NCBI RefSeq assembly: GCF_052857255.1
Contig: NC_135500.1
Span: 45,200,772-45,264,771 of the forward strand
From: Amblyomma americanum
Taxonomy: Eukaryota > Arthropoda > Arachnida > Ixodida > Ixodidae
DNA: 64,000 bases
Reading direction: 5' to 3'
A program made the position numbers and the translations under genes. The notes beneath the pieces were generated by a model. That model was not told the DNA's origin. It worked only from the letters and a program-made list of their open reading frames with translations, and searched no databases. Position 1 is the first letter of the stretch; every line of letters starts with the position of its first letter. Positions 1-11,360 of the stretch are shown here, piece after piece.

Positions 1-489
1 ACACTTGCAAAACCGATGTTTTGATCTAGCTCCTTTCGGTATAAAACATCTTGTCTCGTTTTAAGCAAGAATACATGCTTTTCGCGAAGTTATGAGAGAA
101 AAAATTTTGACGCGTATCACACGGACACATGTAAAACCGATGTGTTCAGATTCAGCTCGTTTCGGTCTAAAACAGCTTGTTTCGTTGTTTTAAGAACGAT
201 TACATGCTTTTCGCGCAGTTATGAGAGAAAACGTTTTGACGGCTATCACACGGACACTTGTAAAACCGATGTGTTCAGATCAAACCCGTTTCGGTCTAAA
301 ACAGCTTCTTTCGTTGTATTAAGCACGAATACATGTTTTCGCGCAGTTATAAGAGAAAAAGTTTTGACGCGTATCACATGGACACTTGTAAAACCGATGT
401 GTTCAGATTCAGCTCGTTTCGGTCTAAAACAGCTTGCCTCGTTGTATTAAGCACGAATACATGCTTTTCGCGCAGTTCATAACTTCAGA
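1..489 (+). repeat. Satellite block repeated at 3,579-4,067
   Basis: This block matches the segment 3,578 bp downstream with no difference that I saw, including the rare CACATG variant at 126 (3,704 in the second copy) and the ATCAAACCCG monomer. The match stops near 489, where this copy continues with GTTTTGACGCG and the other with GTTTTCACGCG. The left end is cut by the window. Confidence 0.85.
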
Positions 490-738
490 AAAAGTTTTGA
501 CGCGTATCACACAGACACTTCTAAAACCAATGTGTTCAAAATTAGCTCGTTTCGGTCTAAAACAGCTTGTTTCGTTGCTTTAAGAACGATTACATGCTTT
601 TCGCGCAGTTATGAGAGAAAAAGTTTTGACGCCTATCACACGGACACTTGTAAAACCGATGTGTTCAAATATAACTCGTCTCGGTCTAAAACAGCTTGTT
701 TCGTTGTATTAAGCACGAATACATGTTTTCGCGCAGTT

Positions 739-852
739 ATAAGAGAAAAAGTTTTGACACTTGTAAAACCGATCTGTTCAGATTTAGCTCGTCTCGGTCT
801 AAAACAGCTTGTCTCGTCGTATTAAGCACGAATACATGCTTTTCGCGCAGTT
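739..852 (+). repeat. Recurrent short monomer with a 15-bp internal deletion (first of about 20)
   Basis: GTTTTGAC is joined directly to ACTTGTAAAACC, removing consensus positions 21-35. The deletion lies between two GAC trinucleotides (18-20 and 33-35), suggesting microhomology-mediated loss or slippage. The same junction recurs near 5,095, 7,125, 8,390, 10,422, 11,180, 12,830, 14,475, 17,645, 20,057, 20,817, 23,985, 26,395, 27,150, 32,274, 36,763, 40,339, 42,129, 56,750 and 62,271; near 54,829 it reads GACGCTTG. It was amplified as a fixed member of higher-order units. Confidence 0.88.
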
Positions 853-980
853 CATAACTTCAGAAACAGTTTTCACGCGTATCACACGGACACTTGTAAA
901 ATCGAGGTGTTCAGATCTTGCTCGTTTTGGTCTAAAACAGCTTGTTTCGTTGTATTAAGCACGAATACACGCTTTTCGCG
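845..980 (+). repeat. Recurrent monomer with CATAACTTCAG replacing ATGAGAG
   Basis: The start of this monomer reads GCAGTTCATAACTTCAGAAA instead of GCAGTTATGAGAGAAA, a net gain of 4 bp, and is followed by TTTTCACGCG rather than TTTTGACGCG. It often follows the 15-bp-deletion monomer and is a stable marker. Other copies include about 478, 4,057, 5,198, 7,227, 8,489, 10,518, 11,280, 12,928, 14,578, 17,747, 20,156, 24,083, 26,492, 27,259, 28,663, 31,619, 36,107, 38,025, 39,687, 41,475, 50,330, 54,178, 56,092 and 61,612. Confidence 0.85.
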
Positions 981-2028
981 AAGTTATGAGAGAAAAAGTT
1001 TTGACGCTTATCACACGGACACTTGTAAAACCGATGTGTTCAGATCTAGATCGTTTTGTCTAAAACAGCTTGCTTCGTTGTATTAAGCACGAATACATGC
1101 TTTTTGCGCAGTTATAAGAGAAAAAGTTTTGACGCGTATCAATGGGACACTTCTAAAACCGGTGTTCAGATTTAGCTCGTTTCGGTCTAAAACAGCCTGT
1201 CTTGTTGTATTAAGCACGAATACATGCTTTTCGCGCAGTTATTAGGGAAAACATTTTCACGCGTATCACACGGACACTTGTAAAATCGATGTGTTCAGAT
1301 CTAGCTCGTTTTGGTCAAAAACAGCTTGTTTCGTTGTATTAGGCACGAATACATGCTTTTCGCGCAGTTATGAGAGAAAACGTTTGACGCGTATCACACG
1401 GGCACTTGTAAAACCGATGTGTTCAGATCTAGCTTGTTTTGGTATAAAACAGCTTGTTTCTTTGTATTAGGCACGAATACATGCTTTTCGCGCAGGTATG
1501 AAAGAAAACGTTTTGACGCCTATCACACAGACACTTGCAAAACCGATGTTTAGATCTAGCTCCTTTCGGTATAAAACAGCTTGTCTCGTTTTAAGCAAGA
1601 ATACATGCTTTTCGCGAAGTTATGAGAGAAAAAATTTTGACGCGTATCACACGGACACTTGTAAAACCGATGTGGTCAGATCTAGCTCGTTTTGGTATAA
1701 AACAGCTTGTTTCTTTGTATTAGCCACGAATACATGCTTTTCGCGCAGGTATGAAAGAAAAAGTTTTGACGCCTATCACACGGACACTTGCAAAACCGAT
1801 GTTTAGATCTAGCTCGTTTCGGTATAAAACAGCTTGTCTCGTTTTAAGCAAGAATACATGCTTTTCGCGAAGTTATGAGAGAAAAAATTTTGACGCGTAT
1901 CACGCGGACACTTGTAAAACCGATGTGTTCATATCTAGCTCGTTTTGGTCTAAAACAGCTTGTTTCGTTGTATTAAGCACGAATACATGCTTTTCGCGAA
2001 CTTATGAGAGAAAACGTTTTGACGCGTA

Positions 2029-3578
2029 TCACACGGACACTTGTAAAATCGATGTGTTCAGATCTAGCTCGTTTTGGTCAAAACAGCTTGTTTCGTTGTA
2101 TTAGGCACGAATACATGCTTTCCGCGCAGTTATGAGAGAAAAGGTTTTGACACGTATCACACGGACACTTGTAAATCCGATGGGTTCAGATCTAGCTCGC
2201 TTTGGTCTAAAACAGCTTGTTTCGTTGTATTAAGCACTAGTACATGCTTTTCGCGCAGTTATGAGAGAAAAAGTTTTGAGGCCTATCACACGGACACTTG
2301 CAAAAAGCGATGTGTTCAGATCTATCTCGTTTCGGTCTAAAACAGCTTGTCTCGTTGTATTAAGCACGAATACATGCTTTTCGCGCAGTTATCAGAGACA
2401 AAGTTTTGACGCGTATCACACGGACACTTGTAAATCCGATGGGTTCAGATCTAGCTCACTTTGGTCTAAAACAGCTTGTTTCGTTGTATTAAGCACTAGT
2501 ACATGCTTTTCGCGAACTTATGAGAGAAAAGGATTTGACGCGTATCACACGGACACTTGTAAAACCGATGTGTTCAGATTTAGCTTGTTTCGGTCTAAAA
2601 CAGCTTGTTGCGCTGTATTAAGCACGAATACATGCTTGTCGCGTAGGTATGAGAGAAAACGTTTTGACGCCTATCACACGAACACTAGCAAAACCGATGT
2701 GTTTGGATCTAGCTCGTTTTGGTCTAAAACAGCTTGTTTCGTTGTATGAAGCACGAATACATGCTTTTCGCACATTTATAAGAGAAAACGTTCTGACGCG
2801 TATCACAGAGCCACTTTTAAAACCGATGTGTTCAGATCTAGCTTATTTTGTTGTAAAACAGCTTGTCGCTTTGTATTAGGCACGAATACATGCTTTTCGC
2901 GCAGGTATGAAAAAGTTTTGGCGCCTATCACACGGACACTTGCAAAACCGATGTGTTTAGATTTAGCTCGTTTCGGTCTAAAACAGCTTATTTCGTTGTT
3001 TTAAGCACGAATACACGCTTTTCGCTAAGTTATGAGAGAAAAATATTTGACGCGTATCACACGGACACTTGTAAATCCGATGTGCTCAGATCTAGCTCGT
3101 TTTGGTCGAAAACAGCTTGTTTCGTTGTATTAAGCACGAATACATGCTTTTCGCGAACTTACGAGCGAAAAATATTGACGCGTATCACACGGACACTTGT
3201 AAAACCGATGTGTTCAGATTTAGCTAGTTTCGGTCTAAAAAAGCTTGTTTCGTTGTTTTAAGAACGAATATATGCTTTTCGCGCAGTTATGAGAGAAAAC
3301 GTTTTGACGCCTATCACACGGACACTTGCAAAACCGATGTTTTTGGATCAAGCCCGTTTTGGTCTAAAACAGCTCTTTTCGTTGTATGAAGCACGAATAC
3401 AAGCTTTTCGCGCAGTTATAAGAGAAAACGTTTGACGCGTATTACACGGGCACTTGTAAAACCGATGTGTTCAGATCTAGCTTGTTTTGGTATAAAACAG
3501 CTTGTTTCTTTGTATTAGGCACGAATACATGCTTTTCGCGCAGGTATGAAAGAAAACGTTTTGACGCCTATCACACAG
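2029..3578 (+). repeat. Satellite block of right-domain type
   Basis: The monomer order here (GATGGGTTCAG, AAAAAGCGATGTG, TTGCGCTGTATTAAGC, CGCACATTTATAAG, GATGTTTTTGGATC) is that of the right half of the window. From about 2,150 onward it aligns with about 33,430-34,860 at an offset of 31,276 bp, changing to 31,280 after a 4-bp deletion near 2,910 (ATGAAAAAG instead of ATGAAAGAAAAAG). It carries more private point differences than blocks in the homogenised domain, consistent with an older separation. Confidence 0.75.
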
Positions 3579-4833
3579 ACACTTGCAAAACCGATGTTTT
3601 GATCTAGCTCCTTTCGGTATAAAACATCTTGTCTCGTTTTAAGCAAGAATACATGCTTTTCGCGAAGTTATGAGAGAAAAAATTTTGACGCGTATCACAC
3701 GGACACATGTAAAACCGATGTGTTCAGATTCAGCTCGTTTCGGTCTAAAACAGCTTGTTTCGTTGTTTTAAGAACGATTACATGCTTTTCGCGCAGTTAT
3801 GAGAGAAAACGTTTTGACGGCTATCACACGGACACTTGTAAAACCGATGTGTTCAGATCAAACCCGTTTCGGTCTAAAACAGCTTCTTTCGTTGTATTAA
3901 GCACGAATACATGTTTTCGCGCAGTTATAAGAGAAAAAGTTTTGACGCGTATCACATGGACACTTGTAAAACCGATGTGTTCAGATTCAGCTCGTTTCGG
4001 TCTAAAACAGCTTGCCTCGTTGTATTAAGCACGAATACATGCTTTTCGCGCAGTTCATAACTTCAGAAAAAGTTTTCACGCGTATCACACGGACAATTAT
4101 AAAATCGAGGTGTTCAGATCTAGCTCGTTTTGGTCTAAAACAGCTTGTTTCGTTGTAATAAGCACGAATATATGCTTTTCGCGAACTTATGAGAGAAAAA
4201 GTATCGACGCGTATCACACGGACACTTGTAAAAGTGATGTGTTCAGATTTAGCTCATTTCGGTCTAAAACAGCTTGTCTCATTGTATTAAGCACGAATAC
4301 ATGCTTTTCGCGCAGTTATGAGAGAAAAAGTTTTTTCGCGTATCACACGGACACTTGTAAAACCAATGTGTTCAGATTTAGCTCGTTTCTGTCTAAAACA
4401 GCTTGATTCGTTGCATTAATCACGAATACATGCTTTTCGCGCAGGTATGAAAGAAAAAGTTTTGAGGCCTATCACACGGGCACTTGCAAAACCGATGTTT
4501 AGAATTCCGTTTCGGTCTAAAACAGCTTGTCTCGTTTTAAGCAAGAATACATGCTTTTCGCGAAGTTATGAGAGAAAAAATTTTGACGCGTATCACAAGG
4601 ACACTTGCAAAACCGATGTGTTTAGATTTAGCTCGTTTCGGTCTAAAACAGCTTATTTCGTTGTTTTAAGCACGAATACACGCTTTTCGCGAAGTTATGA
4701 AAGAAAAAGATTTGACGCGTATCACACGGACACTTGTAAAACCGATGTGGTCAGATCTAGCTCGTTTTGGTCTAAAACAGCTAGTTTCGTTGTATTAAGC
4801 ACGAATACATGCTTTTCGCGAACTTATGAGAGA
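3579..4833 (+). repeat. Mosaic satellite block leading into the homogenised domain
   Basis: The first 489 bp copy the start of the window. From about 4,318 the order (GTTTTTTCGCG monomer, EcoRI-site monomer at 4,502, GTGTTTAGATTTAG, GTGGTCAG) matches 9,641 onward at an offset of 5,322-5,323 bp and continues into the next block. It is therefore a junction between block types, not unique sequence. Confidence 0.7.
4447..4570 (+). repeat. EcoRI-site (GAATTC) marker monomer, first of 22
   Basis: This short monomer reads TTTTGAGGCCTATCAC, then GATGTTTAGAATTCCG and CTCGTTTTAAGCAAG. Its GAATTC occurs at 4502, 6532, 7797, 9824, 12236, 13885, 16292, 17052, 19460, 22630, 23390, 25798, 28853, 31806, 36294, 38212, 39873, 41661, 50518, 54364, 56281 and 61801. 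The intervals give a direct readout of higher-order unit lengths. One further GAATTC at 54025 comes from a point change in a different monomer. The list was made by eye. Confidence 0.88.
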
Positions 4834-6393
4834 AAAAGTTTTGACGCGTATCACACAGACACTTCTAAAACCAATGTGTTCAAAATTAGCTCGTTTCGGT
4901 CTAAAACAGCTTGTTTCGTTGCTTTAAGAACGATTACATGCTTTTCGCGCAGTTATGAGAGAAAAAGTTTTGACGCCTATCACACGGACACTTGTAAAAC
5001 CGATGTGTTCAAATATAACTCGTCTCGGTCTAAAACAGCTTGTTTCGTTGTATTAAGCACGAATACATGTTTTCGCGCAGTTATAAGAGAAAAAGTTTTG
5101 ACACTTGTAAAACCGATCTGTTCAGATTTAGCTCGTCTCGGTCTAAAACAGCTTGTCTCGTCGTAATAAGCACGAATACATGCTTTTCGCGCAGTTCATA
5201 ACTTCAGAAACAGTTTTCACGCGTATCACACGGACACTTGTAAAATCGAGGTGTTCAGATCTTGCTCGTTTTGGTCTAAAACAGCTTGTTTCGTTGTATT
5301 AAGCACGAATACACGCTTTTCGCGAAGTTATGAGAGAAAAAGTTTTGACGCTTATCACACGGACACTTGTAAAACCGATGTGTTCAGATCTAGATCGTTT
5401 TGTCTAAAACAGCTTGCTTCGTTGTATTAAGCACGAATACATGCTTTTTGCGCAGTTATAAGAGAAAAAGTTTTGACGCGTATCAATGGGACACTTCTAA
5501 AACCGGTGTTCAGATTTAGCTCGTTTCGGTCTAAAACAGCCTGTCTTGTTGTATTAAGCACGAATACATGCTTTTCGCGCAGTTATTAGGGAAAACATTT
5601 TCACGCGTATCACACGGACACTTGTAAAATCGATGTGTTCAGATCTAGCTCGTTTTGGTCAAAAACAGCTTGTTTCGTTGTATTAGGCACGAATACATGC
5701 TTTTCGCGCAGTTATGAGAGAAAACGTTTGACGCGTATCACACGGGCACTTGTAAAACCGATGTGTTCAGATCTAGCTTGTTTTGGTATAAAACAGCTTG
5801 TTTCTTTGTATTAGGCACGAATACATGCTTTTCGCGCAGGTATGAAAGAAAACGTTTTGACGCCTATCACACAGACACTTGCAAAACCGATGTTTAGATC
5901 TAGCTCCTTTCGGTATAAAACAGCTTGTCTCGTTTTAAGCAAGAATACATGCTTTTCGCGAAGTTATGAGAGAAAAAATTTTGACGCGTATCACACGGAC
6001 ACTTGTAAAACCGATGTGGTCAGATCTAGCTCGTTTTGGTATAAAACAGCTTGTTTCTTTGTATTAGCCACGAATACATGCTTTTCGCGCAGGTATGAAA
6101 GAAAAAGTTTTGACGCCTATCACACGGACACTTGCAAAACCGATGTTTAGATCTAGCTCGTTTCGGTATAAAACAGCTTGTCTCGTTTTAAGCAAGAATA
6201 CATGCTTTTCGCGAAGTTATGAGAGAAAAAATTTTGACGCGTATCACGCGGACACTTGTAAAACCGATGTGTTCATATCTAGCTCGTTTTGGTCTAAAAC
6301 AGCTTGTTTCGTTGTATTAAGCACGAATACATGCTTTTCGCGAACTTATGAGAGAAAACGTTTTGACGCGTATCACCCGGACACTTGTAAAAC
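4834..6393 (+). repeat. Satellite block, second copy of 490-2,028
   Basis: Near-identical to the segment 4,344 bp upstream up to about 6,372. It then continues into monomers that also open the following 1,265-bp tandem repeat. I see no insertion or unrelated sequence in it. Confidence 0.75.
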
Positions 6394-8923
6394 CGATGTG
6401 TTCAGATCTAGCTCGTTTTGGTATAAAACAGCTTGTTTCTTTGTATTAGCCACGAATACATGCTTTTCGCGCAGGTATGAAAGAAAAAGTTTTGAGGCCT
6501 ATCACACGGGCACTTGCAAAACCGATGTTTAGAATTCCGTTTCGGTCTAAAACAGCTTGTCTCGTTTTAAACAAGAATACATGCTTTTCACGAAGGTATG
6601 AGAGAAAAAGTTTTGACGCGTATCACAAGGACACTTGCAAAACCGATGTGTTTAGATTTAGCTCGTTTCGGTCTAAAACAGCTTATTTCGTTGTTTTAAG
6701 CACGAATACACGCTTTTCGCGAAGTTATGAGAAAAAGATTTTACGCGTATCACACGGACACTTGTAAAACCGATGTGGTCAGATCTAGCTCGTTTTGGTC
6801 TAAAACAGCTAGTTTCGTTGTATTAAGCACGAATACATGCTTTTCGCGAACTTATGAGAGAAAAAGTTTTGACGCGTATCACACAGACACTTCTAAAACC
6901 AATGTGTTCAAAATTAGCTCGTTTCGGTCTAAAACCGCTTGTTTCGTTGCTTTAAGAACGATTACATGCTTTTCGCGCAGTTATGAGAGAAAAAGTTTTG
7001 ACGCCTATCACACGGACACTTGTAAAACCGATGTGTTCAAATATAACTCGTCTCGGTCTAAAACAGCTTCTTTCGTTGTATTAGGCACGAATACATGTTT
7101 TCGCGCAGTTATAAGAGAAAAAGTTTTGACACTTGTAAAACCGATCTGTTCAGATTTAGCTCGTCTCGGTCTAAAACAGCTTGTCTCGTCGTATTAAGCA
7201 CGAATACATGCTTTTCGCGCAGTTCATAACTTCAGAAACAGTTTTCACGCGTATCACACGGACACTTGTAAAATCGAGGTGTTCAGATCTTGCTCGTTTT
7301 GGTCTAAAACAGCTTGTTTCGTTGTATTAGGCACGAATACACGCTTTTCGCGAAGTTATGAGAGAAAAAGTTTTGACGCTTATCACACCGACACTTGTAA
7401 AACCGATGTGTTCACATCTAGATCGTTTTGTCTAAAACAGCTTGCTTCGTTGTATTAAACACGAATACATGCTTTTTGCGCAGTTATAAGAGAAAAAGTT
7501 TTGACGCGTATCACAGGGACACTTGTAAAACCGGTGTTCAGATTTAGCTCGTTTCGGTCTAAAACAGCCTGTCTCGTTGTATTAAGCACGAATACATGCT
7601 TTTCGCGCAGTTATTAGGGAAAACATTTTCACGCGTATCACACGGACACTTGTAAAACCGATGTGTTCAGATCTAGCTCGTTTTGGTATAAAACAGCTTG
7701 TTTCTTTGTATTAGCCACGAATACATGCTTTTCGCGCAGGTATGAAAGAAAAAGTTTTGAGGCCTATCACACGGGCACTTGCAAAACCGATGTTTAGAAT
7801 TCCGTTTCGGTCTAAAACAGCTTGTCTCGTTTTAAACAAGAATACATGCTTTTCACGAAGGTATGAGAGAAAAAGTTTTGACGCGTATCACAAGGACACT
7901 TGCAAAACCGATGTGTTTAGATTTAGCTCGTTTCGGTCTAAAACAGCTTATTTCGTTGTTTTAAGCACGAATACACGCTTTTCGCGAAGTTATGAGAAAA
8001 AGATTTTACGCGTATCACACGGACACTTGTAAAACCGATGTGGTCAGATCTAGCTCGTTTTGGTCTAAAACAGCTAGTTTCGTTGTATTAAGCACGAATA
8101 CATGCTTTTCGCGAACTTATGAGAGAAAAAGTTTTGACGCGTATCACACAGACACTTCTAAAACCAATGTGTTCAAAATTAGCTCGTTTCGGTCTAAAAC
8201 CGCTTGTTTCGTTGCTTTAAGAACGATTACATGCTTTTCGCGCAGTTATGAGAGAAAAAGTTTTGACGCCTATCACACGGACACTTGTAAAACCGATGTG
8301 TTCAAATATAACTCGTCTCGGTCTAAAACAGCTTCTTTCGTTGTATTAGGCACGAATACATGTTTTCGCGCAGTTATAAGAGAAAAAGTTTTGACACTTG
8401 TAAAACCGATCTGTTCAGATTTAGCTCGTCTCGGTCTAAAACAGCTTGTCTCGTCGTATTAAGCACGAATACATGCTTTTCGCGCAGTTCATAACTTCAG
8501 AAACAGTTTTCACGCGTATCACACGGACACTTGTAAAATCGAGGTGTTCAGATCTTGCTCGTTTTGGTCTAAAACAGCTTGTTTCGTTGTATTAGGCACG
8601 AATACACGCTTTTCGCGAAGTTATGAGAGAAAAAGTTTTGACGCTTATCACACCGACACTTGTAAAACCGATGTGTTCACATCTAGATCGTTTTGTCTAA
8701 AACAGCTTGCTTCGTTGTATTAAACACGAATACATGCTTTTTGCGCAGTTATAAGAGAAAAAGTTTTGACGCGTATCACAGGGACACTTGTAAAACCGGT
8801 GTTCAGATTTAGCTCGTTTCGGTCTAAAACAGCCTGTCTCGTTGTATTAAGCACGAATACATGCTTTTCGCGCAGTTATTAGGGAAAACATTTTCACGCG
8901 TATCACACGGACACTTGTAAAAT
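6394..8923 (+). repeat. Tandem duplication, 2 x 1,265 bp (10 monomers each)
   Basis: Two adjacent copies, about 6,394-7,658 and 7,659-8,923. The EcoRI-site monomers at 6,532 and 7,797, the TTCACATCTAGATCG monomers at about 7,410 and 8,675, and the frame-changing GATTTTACGCG monomers at about 6,738 and 8,003 are all exactly 1,265 bp apart. Similarity ends where the first copy reads TAAAACCGATG and the second TAAAATCGATG. Near-identity implies a recent event. Confidence 0.87.
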
Positions 8924-10068
8924 CGATGTGTTCAGATCTAGCTCGTTTTGGTCAAAACAGCTTGTTTCGTTGTATTAGGCACGAATACTTGCTTTTCGCG
9001 CAGTTATGAGAGAAAACGTTTGACGCGTATCACACGGGCACTTGTAAAACCGATGTGTTCAGATCTAGCTTGTTTTGGTATAAAACAGCTTGTTTCTTTG
9101 TATTAGGCACGAATACATGCTTTTCGCGCAGGTATGAAAGAAAACGTTTTGACGCCTATCACACAGACACTTGCAAAACCGATGTTTAGATCTAGCTCCT
9201 TTCGGTATAAAACAGCTTGTCTCGTTTTAAGCAAGAATACATGCTTTTCGCGAAGTTATGAGAGAAAAAATTTTGACGCGTATCACACGGACACTTGTAA
9301 AACCGATGTGGTCAGATCTAGCTCGTTTTGGTATAAAACAGCTTGTTTCTTTGTATTAGCCACGAATACATGCTTTTCGCGCAGGTATGAAAGAAAAAGT
9401 TTTGACGCCTATCACACGGACACTTGCAAAACCGATGTTTAGATCTAGCTCGTTTCGGTATAAAACAGCTTGTCTCGTTTTAAGCAAGAATACATGCTTT
9501 TCGCGAAGTTATGAGAGAAAAAATTTTGACGCGTATCACGCGGACACTTGTAAAACCGATGTGTTCATATCTAGCTCGTTTTGGTCTAAAACAGCTTGTT
9601 TCGTTGTATTAAGCACGAATACATGCTTTTCGCGCAGTTATGAGAGAAAAAGTTTTTTCGCGTATCACACGGACACTTGTAAAACCAATGTGTTCAGATT
9701 TAGCTCGATTCTGTCTAAAACAGCTTGTTTCGTTGCATTAATCACGAATACATGCTTTTCGCGCAGGTATGAAAGAAAAAGTTTTGAGGCCTATCACACG
9801 GGCACTTGCAAAACCGATGTTTAGAATTCCGTTTCGGTCTAGAACAGCTTGTCTCGTTTTAAGCAAGAATACATGCTTTTCGCGAAGTTATGAGAGAAAA
9901 AGTTTTGACGCGTATCACAAGGACACTTGCAAAACCGATGTGTTTAGATTTACCTCGTTTCGGTCTAAAACAGCTTATTTCGTTGTTTTAAGCACGAATA
10001 CACGCTTTTCGCGAAGTTATGAGAGAAAAAGATTTGACGCGTATCACACGGACACTTGTAAAACCGAT
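8924..10068 (+). repeat. Satellite block repeated in part at 25,354 onward
   Basis: From about 9,380 this segment matches 25,354 onward at an offset of 15,974 bp, and the match continues through the following block to about 11,950 (27,924). It includes the GTTTTTTCGCG, CGATTCTGTC and EcoRI-site (9,824) monomers. The first part resembles 5,600-6,200 and 15,000-15,550. Confidence 0.75.
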
Positions 10069-11360
10069 GTGGTCGGATCTAGCTCGTTTTGGTCTAAAAC
10101 AGCTAGTTTCATTGTATTAAGCACGAATACATGCTTTTCGCGAACTTATGAGAGAAAAAGTTTTGACGCGTATCACACAGACACTTCTAAAACCAATGTG
10201 TTCAAAATTAGCTCGTTTCGGTCTAAAACAGCTTGTTTCGTTGCTTTAAGAACGATTACATGCTTTTCGCGCAGTTATGAGAGAAAAAGTTTTGACGCCT
10301 ATCACACGGACACTTGTAAAACCGATGTGTTCAAATATAACTCGTCTCGGTCTAAAACAGCTTGTTTCGTTGTATTAAGCACGAATACATGTTTTCGCGC
10401 AGTTATAAGAGAAAAAGTTTTGACACTTGTAAAACCGATCTGTTCAGATTTAGCTCGTCTCGGTCTAAAACAGCTTGTCTCTTCGTATTAAGCACGAATA
10501 CATGCTTTTCGCGCAGTTCATAACTTCAGAAACAGTTTTCACGCGTATCACACGGACACTTGTAAAATCGAGGTGTTCAGATCTTGCTCGTTTTGGTCTA
10601 AAACAGCTTGTTTCGTTGTATTAAGCACGAATACACGCTTTTCGCGAAGTTATGAGAGAAAAAGTTTTGACGCTTATCACACGGACACTTGTAAAACCGA
10701 TGTTTTCAGATCTAGATCGTTTTGTCTAAAACAGCTTGCTTCGTTGTATTAAGCACGAATACATGCTTTTTGCGCAATTATAAGAGAAAAAGTTTTGACG
10801 CGTATCACAGGGACACTTGTAAAACCGGTGTGGTCAGATCTAGCTCGTTTTGGTCTAAAACAGCTAGTTTCGTTGTATTAAGCACGAATACATGCTTTTC
10901 GCGAACTTATGAGAGAAAAAGTTTTGACGCGTATCACACAGACACTTCTAAAACCAATGTGTTCAAAATTAGCTCGTTTCGGTCTAAAACAGCTTGTTTC
11001 GTTGCTTTAAGAACGATTACATGCTTTTCGCGCAGTTATGAGAGAAAAAGTTTTGACGCCTATCACACGGACACTTGTAAAACCGATGTGTTCAAATATA
11101 ACTCGTCTCGGTCTAAAACAGCTTGTTTCGTTGTATTAAGCACGAATACATGTTTTCGCGCAGTTATAAGAGAAAAAGTTTTGACACTTGTAAAACCGAT
11201 CTGTTCAGATTTAGCTCGTCTCGGTCTAAAACAGCTTGTCTCGTCGTATTACGCACGAATACATGCTTTTCGCGCAGTTCATAACTTCAGAAACAGTTTT
11301 CACGCGTATCACACGGACACTTGTAAAATCGAGGTGTTCAGATCTTGCTCGTTTTGGTCT
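10069..11360 (+). repeat. Tandem duplication with 762-bp period (6 monomers), about 1.7 copies
   Basis: The six-monomer order GTGGTC, TTCAAAATTAG, TTCAAATATAAC, 15-bp-deletion monomer, CATAACTTCAG monomer, ATCTAGATCG monomer is repeated with a 762-bp step (AAAATTAG markers at about 10,204 and 10,966). The join near 10,830 fuses GGTGT to GGTCAG, making the chimeric reading GGTGTGGTCAG. The same chimera recurs at about 20,465 and 26,803, so it was copied by later duplications. Confidence 0.8.

Larger units (their letters stand above)
490..2028 (+). repeat. Satellite block repeated at 4,834-6,372
   Basis: About 1.5 kb that recurs 4,344 bp downstream nearly unchanged. It contains the marker monomers GTGTTCAAAATTAG (near 535), the 15-bp-deletion monomer (near 750), the CATAACTTCAG monomer (near 849) and the ATCTAGATCG monomer. 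Similarity breaks where this copy reads TATCACACGG and the other TATCACCCGG, after which the monomer order differs. The block belongs to the same family as the homogenised domain. Confidence 0.8.

Noticed and set aside
1875..2003. RNA polymerase III promoter (tRNA-like B box) in GTTCAGATC
   Set aside because: It fits the GWTCRANNC pattern at 8 of 9 positions but has G in place of the conserved A, and the nearest A-box-like string (TAGCTCGTTTTGG) is a poor match and overlaps it on the wrong side. No tRNA-like fold or SINE tail was seen.
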